From: Opitutaceae bacterium UBA3033
GTDB taxonomy: Bacteria; Verrucomicrobiota; Verrucomicrobiia; Opitutales; Opitutaceae
Length of the DNA stretch: 11,435 nucleotides
Direction of reading: 5' to 3'
Assembly (NCBI GenBank): GCA_002367815.1
Contig: DFDG01000188.1
Location: forward strand, 1 to 11,435
Position 1 is the first letter of the stretch. The number at the start of each line of letters is the position of its first letter. Shown here piece after piece: positions 6,224-11,435 of the stretch. A program made the translations under genes and the position numbers. The notes below the pieces were generated by a model. That model was not told the origin of the DNA. It ran no database searches and saw only the letters and a list, made by a program, of their open reading frames with translations.

Positions 6224-8557
6224 ATGCGTATTACCCCAATCAACAGCGCGGAGGCGGTTTTTGAATCGTTTTTTGACGAACGTCTGCGTGAACTGGATCA
6301 GTGGATTTCAGATGCCCCCGGGGCCGTTGGACTGAAGCTCACCCCGAGCTGGGCTTTCGTGATCATCAATTGGGAAATGCCCGCCAGTGACGGTCTGGTG
6401 TTAAGAATGAGTCGTAAATATGAGGCCTTCGATTGCTCGGGCTATGACCGATTGATTGCTGCCATTAATTTACCCGAGGACAGCATTATTAGTTTCACCG
6501 CAGAAACCGATGCCGGTCACCGCCAGCGGACCGGAACGCCCTGCGGCGCGACCCGTCATGAGGAATGGCTGCCACTGGATGGAGCAAAACAGATCCACTC
6601 GCTCACGATCGAAGTGCGTAATCCACACCGCGCTGCCGGTTCGGGATGGTTACTTTGGTTTGGCCTGCAAAATACCGAGCACTTGCCAGCCCATCTGGCA
6701 CAATGGGACGGTTATGATGAACAATGGGACAAGTATCTGCAGCCGCCGGATTTCGAGCCCACTTTTAAACCGACCTACGGACTGATGATCAACGCCGAGG
6801 AACTGGAAGATGTGCGAAAGAATTTCGCCGACACGGATCTGCCCAGAGAATTGCGCAAAGTCGGTGAAATGGCACGAAGCACCAGGCCTGAAAGTTTGAT
6901 CGGAGAGAATATCAATTTCTGGAATTTCTATGGTTTTCGTCGGGAGCGAGACATAGGTAAAATGATCACGATGCAGGGGCCGTTTGCCGCCCAGGCCGGA
7001 GTTTTTTGGAAAGACAAAGAGCTCTGCCGGCTCGCTGCCCGTTATGCCTTGAGCATGGTGCACTGTGATCATTGGGAAGACGTTTTCTTTGCCTGGATGC
7101 GTGGCAGCAATTGGGATCAACGAGGATTCGTGCAATCCATTGGAGTCATCGATTGCTCCATCATTCTTGATCTGTGCGGGGAATGGTTTACCCCGCTTGG
7201 CCGCGATCTTATATTGCGCCGCATCGCGACGGAAGGTCACGGAGCCATGTGTCATGCCTCATGGTGGTGGGAATACATGTTTCACACCAATCAGATGGTT
7301 TGGATATCACCCGCCCGACTCTACGGATCTCTCATTCTGGAGCAAACCATGCCGGCGCGACTTGAACATCACCCCAAACCGCCATCACGAGTCGCACCTC
7401 ATACTGACCTTATCTGGGCCGATGTGCAGGACAATCTGGCCAAGGCCTTGTTGCCGGATGGCGGTTACGTCGAGGGACCAACCTATTTCACCTGGGTCGC
7501 CCGACAAGTGGCGTTCTGTGCTTTCTTATACGGTCGTGGTCGCGGCGAGGACGTACGCAAGCTAGTCCCACTTTCAATTTTCAAGACCACAACATTGGCC
7601 GAAATGCTTTACTCCACCGATACGGGTCAGGACATGTTACTCACCGGTGATGCTATGATGGTTGTAGGGGAAGGGGTGGCATTTCTCGCATGGTTGATGC
7701 CCGATTCACATTGGGTCACTATTTACCGCAAATCCCTGCGTCGCGCCGGGGCGGCGGCAATGCTGCTGCCCATGCGGTTGGACCGAGAGATTCCTGCCCA
7801 AGGTCCCGCATTGCTCCCGTTCTTAAGCATGCCCGATCTCGGTTACATGGCTTCCGTGCGTAAATTGGGCGCAGAAACGGTGAAACTATTCATCTTGGGC
7901 AATAAGGCCGACGGGGACCACCAGCATGAAGACAAAGGCAGCTTCATCCTCGAATGCGCGGGAGACAGTTTCGCCTTCGATTTCGGCATGGTGGATTACG
8001 CCAATCCGGTAAGCAATCTGCTCAAACAATGCCAACGACACAATATGCTGACCCCTTGGGATGAAACCGAGCGACCCAAACCACAGAACCCCATACGCAC
8101 CGATGTGAAACCGATCGGGGCGGGAGACGAAAAATACTTTCAAGCTACCATCGATGCCACTCCCGGCTGGGAGGGTTGGTTCACCAAGTGGCATCGCACT
8201 TGGGACTCACCGACACCCGACACTATTACCATCACCGATGATTGGGCGGTCGAAAAAGGTAAAGGGGCCATCTTCCATTGGACCACGCGGCTTCCGATCG
8301 AACTCAGAAATAATCAAGTGGTCATCCAAGGTCGGCGTGCTCGCGTAGAATTCGACATCCCCGCCGGGGTAGAAGCACTGGTCGAGCATCTCCCGCTGAT
8401 GGATCCACGCCGTCAGGCCACTGACGAACAACGTAGCGAACTGATTCAATTCGGATGGGCCCATGCCGAAACCCAGCCACGACTAACTCTCAGACAACGG
8501 GGGATATCAGGAATTTTGCGGGTCGAAATTAAGCTTTCGCTTAATTCCCAGCCCTGA
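6224..8557 (+). CDS. Heparinase II/III-like protein (putative polysaccharide lyase), no signal peptide
   Basis: This 777-residue protein matches the architecture of heparinase II/III and related alginate lyases. An N-terminal beta-sandwich-like part (about 1-165) precedes an alpha-helical toroid (about 185-515, rich in Trp) and a C-terminal beta-sandwich (about 535-777). Family marks are the NQ motif in FHTNQMVW (N356, Q357), PDGGYVEGPTY (Tyr415 and Tyr421 are candidate catalytic tyrosines), DHQHEDKGSF (H566, H568, D570; the His/Asp metal-site region) and the later QRHN (H606, N607). Such enzymes cleave uronic-acid polysaccharides by beta-elimination using Tyr and His. The substrate cannot be told from sequence. 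Unusually, there is no signal peptide or lipobox: the N-terminus MRITPINSAE is soluble in character. It should therefore act in the cytoplasm, on imported oligosaccharides or an intracellular polymer, unless it leaves by another route. The hydroxylase gene follows after 114 bases on the same strand. No SusC/SusD or sulfatase genes are near. Confidence 0.8.
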   Translation: MRITPINSAEAVFESFFDERLRELDQWISDAPGAVGLKLTPSWAFVIINWEMPASDGLVLRMSRKYEAFDCSGYDRLIAAINLPEDSIISFTAETDAGHRQRTGTPCGATRHEEWLPLDGAKQIHSLTIEVRNPHRAAGSGWLLWFGLQNTEHLPAHLAQWDGYDEQWDKYLQPPDFEPTFKPTYGLMINAEELEDVRKNFADTDLPRELRKVGEMARSTRPESLIGENINFWNFYGFRRERDIGKMITMQGPFAAQAGVFWKDKELCRLAARYALSMVHCDHWEDVFFAWMRGSNWDQRGFVQSIGVIDCSIILDLCGEWFTPLGRDLILRRIATEGHGAMCHASWWWEYMFHTNQMVWISPARLYGSLILEQTMPARLEHHPKPPSRVAPHTDLIWADVQDNLAKALLPDGGYVEGPTYFTWVARQVAFCAFLYGRGRGEDVRKLVPLSIFKTTTLAEMLYSTDTGQDMLLTGDAMMVVGEGVAFLAWLMPDSHWVTIYRKSLRRAGAAAMLLPMRLDREIPAQGPALLPFLSMPDLGYMASVRKLGAETVKLFILGNKADGDHQHEDKGSFILECAGDSFAFDFGMVDYANPVSNLLKQCQRHNMLTPWDETERPKPQNPIRTDVKPIGAGDEKYFQATIDATPGWEGWFTKWHRTWDSPTPDTITITDDWAVEKGKGAIFHWTTRLPIELRNNQVVIQGRRARVEFDIPAGVEALVEHLPLMDPRRQATDEQRSELIQFGWAHAETQPRLTLRQRGISGILRVEIKLSLNSQP

Positions 8558-8671
8558 TTTTTACGCCACGAAACCAATTTCATAATCTTGATCCGTGTCG
8601 CCAGCAGAATGCCAAACGACGCTTTTCAATGGTTGCCAATCCAAGGCTTGAAGCATTTGCTGTAATTGCGC

Positions 8672-9604
8672 ATGGCGAGTAACCAACTTATCAAACGAGT
8701 GAAGATCGAACAGTTTTTACTACCCCTGTTTGCCTTCACTGTTCTTACCACTTTGGCCTGTATGCTGACTATATTATGGGTCGCAGCTCCAGGAATTTCA
8801 GCGGCGCAATATGCCGCTCCCATAGGTAAGATTATATTGGTTTTTCTATTCACAAGTTTGGGCACGTGCTATTTTGAATATTTTTTCCATCGGTATGTAT
8901 TGCACCAGCCTTTGTTACCTCTGGTCAAAAAACTGTATCGCCAACATACGCTCCATCATGGACTGACTAGGATTGTCCGTAAAAGTCGCCCTAATGGCCC
9001 CGATATCCTGGTCGTGGTGGAGAACAAATTTCCCATCGTGGAGGAGGAACAAGGGGAAGCCTCATTCTTCCCTTGGTTTACACTCGGTGTATTTGGAATT
9101 CTGCTAAGCCCATTCTTGATTTTAGCCCACTTCCTTATCCCTTCCTACCCTTGGTTTCTCGGAGGTTTTCTGGCTCTGGCATCATCTCTAATCCTCTACG
9201 AAATGTTTCACGCGATCAATCACTGGCCGATTGAGAAATGGTTGCCCCTGCTAGAGAACCCTCGCTGGAAATGGTTTTGGCATCCGGCCTACTCATTTCA
9301 TTTGCGTCATCATGCTGTCATCGACTGTAATGAATCTATTTCCGGGTTTTTTGGAGTACCACTCGCCGACTGGACTTTTGGCACCAGCGTGGTGCCGCAA
9401 AGCATTTACGCCGATGGTGATGAGTGGCAGGAAAGTGAATTTACTCGTCCACAACCCCGGTGGCTTATTCACCAGTTGGATATTTGGGTGAAGGGCGTGG
9501 TGCAACGCCGACGTTCCACTGCTCGTGCAGATAAAGCGGAAAAGACCCAGGAAGAGATTGATCTGGCTGTCAGCAGAATGTCCGATGGGAATTCCAAAAT
9601 CTAA
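8672..9604 (+). CDS. Membrane fatty acid hydroxylase / sterol desaturase superfamily protein
   Basis: Starting at ATG 8672, this is a 310-residue integral membrane protein. An in-frame TTG six bases upstream is a weaker choice. Hydrophobic segments lie at about 15-38, 50-70, 133-155 and 158-178. The histidine boxes of the di-iron hydroxylase superfamily are present: H73-x4-H78, H92-x2-HH96, H180-x3-H184, and H210-x2-HH214, the last followed by N220 and the family ending PLADWTFGT. The VENKFPI and EASFFPW stretch before the third helix also fits this family. Members use O2 and iron to hydroxylate or desaturate lipids such as fatty acids, sterols or carotenoids; the substrate here is unknown. 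The C-terminus (about 280-310) is charged and cytoplasmic in character. The gene follows the heparinase-like gene by 114 bases and ends in a good bidirectional terminator, so the pair may share a transcript. No functional link between them is evident. Confidence 0.88.
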   Translation: MASNQLIKRVKIEQFLLPLFAFTVLTTLACMLTILWVAAPGISAAQYAAPIGKIILVFLFTSLGTCYFEYFFHRYVLHQPLLPLVKKLYRQHTLHHGLTRIVRKSRPNGPDILVVVENKFPIVEEEQGEASFFPWFTLGVFGILLSPFLILAHFLIPSYPWFLGGFLALASSLILYEMFHAINHWPIEKWLPLLENPRWKWFWHPAYSFHLRHHAVIDCNESISGFFGVPLADWTFGTSVVPQSIYADGDEWQESEFTRPQPRWLIHQLDIWVKGVVQRRRSTARADKAEKTQEEIDLAVSRMSDGNSKI

Positions 9605-9648
9605 ACCCGACCAGCTAACAACTGTAATGCCAGTATCTGATGGGACAC

Positions 9649-9681
9649 AAAAAACCCGGCTCACAGCCGGGGTTTTTGTTT
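9649..9681. terminator. Bidirectional intrinsic terminator between hydroxylase and thymidine phosphorylase-family genes
   Basis: A-run 9649-9654, then CCCGGCT (9655-9661), loop CAC, AGCCGGGG (9665-9672) and TTTTTGTTT. The 7-bp GC-rich stem has one unpaired G and is flanked by A-rich and T-rich arms, so both strands give a hairpin followed by a U-tract. It lies 45 bases after the hydroxylase stop and 18 bases from the converging gene's stop. Confidence 0.9.
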
Positions 9682-9698
9682 GATCAAAGTCAGCTTTA

Positions 9699-11042
9699 TC
9701 AAGCAACCCGCTCCACGACCAATGGTGGAGGTGTAGGACGCTTTGGAGCCAAACGGTAAGCTGTCTTGAAACACTCCAGGGCCTGCTCAAGTTTGGCTTC
9801 GTCGTTGTAGTGAATCATCATGAGCGGCTCACCTTGTTTCACCTGAGTGCCGACCTTTTTGATTTCCGAGACACCGGCAGCGTGGTCAATCTTGCTTTTC
9901 TTATCGTGGTTGGAACTCAAGATCGAGACACCTTGGGCAATAAAGGCGGCGTTAATGGTATGCACATAGCCGCGCTTGGGAGCAGGTAATTTGCGCACAT
10001 GCTTCGCCGCCGGGAATTTGTCCGGGTGATCAACATAGCTGGTATCACCGCCTTGGGCCTTGATAAGATCTTTGAACTTCTGCAATGCGGTGCCATCGGT
10101 GAGATGCCGTTGCACCGTCTGTTTGGCAGAGAGGGTTGATCCAGCCACACCGGCCAATCGAACAATTTCCATACCCAGTTTGAGCACAAGTTCCTTCAGA
10201 TCATCGGGACCTTCACCCTTCAACAGTGCGATAGCTTCTTTGACCTCAAGGGCCGTGCCTACCGTATCGCCCAGCGGTTGGTTCATGTCGGTGACCAAGG
10301 CGACGCAGCGACGTTTCATCGAGCGACCTACCCGAGTCATTGAACGCGCCAGTTGTTTGGCTTGCTCAAGATCCTTGATGAAAGAGCCGTTGCCCCACTT
10401 GACGTCGATAACAAGTCCTTCAGCACCTTCAGCCAGTTTCTTAGAGAGCACGCTACCCGTGATCAAGGGCAAGCTGGGGATGGTGCCGGTATCTTTACGG
10501 AGGGCGTAAAATTTGGCGTCTGCCGGAGCGAGTTTTTCATCCTGTTGGACAATGGCACCACCAATGCGGGCCAGTTGTTTCGTGAAATCCTCGATAGAAA
10601 GCTGACTATTAAACCCGGGGAAAGCAGCCATTTTATCGAGCGGACTGATGATGAAATCGTGCTCTACGCCACACATCATAGGAACAACCACCCCTGCTGC
10701 CATTGCCAAGGGGACCAGCACCAAGGATGTTTTGTCACCCACACCACCGGTGGAATACTTATCGATCTTAGGCTTCGCGATGTGAGACAGATCTATAACC
10801 TCACCTGATAGCATCATCTCCTCGGTCAAAATCGCAGTCTCTTGAGCAGACATATTAGCGAAATAAATCGCCATCAAAAGCGCTGCCAACTGGTGTTGCG
10901 GCATATCCCCGTCTAGTGTACTATCAACTATATATCGAATTTCCTCTTGCGTAAACTCCTGTCCATCTCGTTTCTTCTCGATCAAGTAATTGAAAGAGGG
11001 CTTGATGAACCGACGGGCAGGGATGGTGCGTTTGCTTGTCAT
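9699..11042 (-). CDS. deoA: Thymidine / pyrimidine-nucleoside phosphorylase family protein with altered active-site signature
   Basis: Taken from ATG 11042, the product is 447 residues, near the family's 430-445. A TTG start at 11126 would add 28 residues, but that TTG sits in a TTGACT that looks more like a -35 box. The family splits thymidine or uridine with phosphate to a base and a pentose-1-phosphate. Visible family features are DKYSTGGVGDKTSL (94-107), FYALRKDTGT with R182, SLPLITGSVLSKKLAEG with S197 and K201, VTDMNQPLG, KGEGPDDL, and a C-terminal biotinyl-like domain (about 345-447). With a constant offset of 11, E. coli base-contact residues R171, S186 and K190 are kept. However, the catalytic His85 is Tyr96, and the signature SGRGLGHTGGTLDK reads CGVEHDFIISPLDK (124-137), so the phosphate ligands Ser113 and Thr123 become Cys124 and Pro134. 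The length is unchanged. Activity is therefore doubtful. It is divergent from argS. Confidence 0.9.
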   Translation of the reverse strand: MTSKRTIPARRFIKPSFNYLIEKKRDGQEFTQEEIRYIVDSTLDGDMPQHQLAALLMAIYFANMSAQETAILTEEMMLSGEVIDLSHIAKPKIDKYSTGGVGDKTSLVLVPLAMAAGVVVPMMCGVEHDFIISPLDKMAAFPGFNSQLSIEDFTKQLARIGGAIVQQDEKLAPADAKFYALRKDTGTIPSLPLITGSVLSKKLAEGAEGLVIDVKWGNGSFIKDLEQAKQLARSMTRVGRSMKRRCVALVTDMNQPLGDTVGTALEVKEAIALLKGEGPDDLKELVLKLGMEIVRLAGVAGSTLSAKQTVQRHLTDGTALQKFKDLIKAQGGDTSYVDHPDKFPAAKHVRKLPAPKRGYVHTINAAFIAQGVSILSSNHDKKSKIDHAAGVSEIKKVGTQVKQGEPLMMIHYNDEAKLEQALECFKTAYRLAPKRPTPPPLVVERVA

Positions 11043-11185
11043 GTGGACTGTGTGTAAATTCTGTAACAGGGCCGCTTTGCGGAAAAGTCTTTCAGCAAAG
11101 ATGCTAATACTGAAATGTCGAGTCAAAACTACCCACTACTCATAGGTATACATAGGTGATCAATGCCGTATCCTCCTGTAGGCTA

Positions 11186-11191
11186 TATAAT
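11186..11191 (+). promoter_or_regulatory. Candidate -10 box of argS
   Basis: A perfect TATAAT lies 84 bases before the argS start, inside an AT-rich stretch of an otherwise mixed spacer. The hexamer 17 bases upstream (ATGCCG, 11163-11168) matches TTGACA at only three positions, so the -35 is weak. If used, it would give a leader of about 75 bases containing the hairpin at 11249-11270. Confidence 0.4.
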
Positions 11192-11248
11192 TGCGATCTA
11201 TAAGTTAACTAGAGTCAGAAGGGCATCGAATTCAGCGCTTGCAGGGCA

Positions 11249-11270
11249 CTACTCAACCTACGTTGAGTGG
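11249..11270 (+). promoter_or_regulatory. Hairpin immediately upstream of the argS start codon
   Basis: ACTCAAC (11251-11257), loop CTAC and GTTGAGT (11262-11268) form a perfect 7-bp stem. One G-T pair and one C-G pair extend it to nine. It ends four bases before the ATG at 11275, so in RNA it would occupy the ribosome landing site. As DNA it is also a 7-4-7 palindrome, an operator-like shape. It could control argS translation or bind a regulator, or be chance. No T-box features (specifier loop, T-box sequence) were seen. Confidence 0.35.
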
Positions 11271-11274
11271 GTCC

Positions 11275-11435
11275 ATGCACGTGACGTTTAACCTTGCCGC
11301 AGAACTGGATGCAGCCCTTAAGACTGCCGCCCAACAGGCCGGACTGGAGGCGGACTCATTTTCTCCTGAAGTAAGGACTGCAGATCCGCGCCATGGAGAC
11401 TTCCAATCGAATGGGGTGCTGGCATACGCCAAAGC
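11275..11435 (+). CDS. argS: Arginyl-tRNA synthetase, N-terminal fragment (runs off the right edge)
   Basis: The first 53 codons are visible, from ATG 11275 to the window end. The segment FSPEVRTADPRHGDFQSNGVLAYAK is shared with the N-terminal additional domain of class I ArgRS, which contacts the tRNA-Arg elbow; the motif is P-x-R-x-x-x-D-x-x-x-x-G-D-F/Y-Q-x-N. ArgRS charges tRNA-Arg in the cytoplasm and is essential. The catalytic HIGH-type motif lies beyond the window. The start fits the family, which begins about 30 residues before this motif. No Shine-Dalgarno is seen, and a hairpin ends four bases upstream. Identification rests on a short but distinctive block. Confidence 0.88.
   Translation, partial: MHVTFNLAAELDAALKTAAQQAGLEADSFSPEVRTADPRHGDFQSNGVLAYAK

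Noticed and set aside
11043..11126. 28-residue N-terminal extension of the thymidine phosphorylase-family protein from a TTG start
   Set aside because: The extension does not look like the family, the TTG belongs to a -35-like TTGACT, and the ATG at 11042 gives the normal length.

Overview
The window most likely comes from a Verrucomicrobiota-type (PVC group) Gram-negative bacterium, probably close to Opitutae or Puniceicoccales. Four things point this way: an LpxC-FabZ fusion for lipid A and fatty acid synthesis; an elongation factor P with a non-standard Asn tip; the remains of a PEP-CTERM-sorted lectin; and a heparinase II/III-like protein. Base composition looks near 50% GC by eye. The phylum call is inference from protein character, not from a search.

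Layout, left to right: lpxC-fabZ (-, cut by the left edge); efp (+); a convergent spacer with a 7-bp hairpin and a possible three-way-junction fold; type II beta-carbonic anhydrase (-); a YebC/TACO1-family gene (+); a tandem CDGSH iron-sulfur protein (+); a decayed L-type-lectin/PEP-CTERM gene (+, pseudogene); a 23S rRNA methyltransferase of the RlmI family (-, broken by three in-frame TAA codons); a 777-residue heparinase-like protein (+); a membrane fatty acid hydroxylase/sterol desaturase-family protein (+); a bidirectional terminator; a thymidine phosphorylase-family gene with an altered active-site signature (-); and the start of argS (+, cut by the right edge). No stretch over 300 bases lacks a gene or pseudogene. 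The longest spacers are about 230 bases (before argS) and 204 bases (between lpxC-fabZ and efp).

Most genes alternate in orientation, so they are probably transcribed singly or in pairs. Plausible co-transcribed runs are yebC with CDGSH, and the heparinase-like gene with the hydroxylase. Much of the content is housekeeping: outer-membrane lipid A, translation (EF-P, YebC, ArgRS, rRNA methylation), CO2/bicarbonate balance and nucleoside salvage. The accessory part is 4.0-9.6 kb: two adjacent convergent pseudogenes followed by a polysaccharide-lyase-like gene.

I see no CRISPR array, insertion sequence, phage gene, tRNA or rRNA, and no clear new multi-gene system. The points most worth a second look are the remodelled catalytic signature in the thymidine phosphorylase homologue, the patch of double gene decay, the substitution-only triple-TAA break of rlmI, the leaderless heparinase-like protein, the Asn-tip EF-P, and the two folded intergenic elements.
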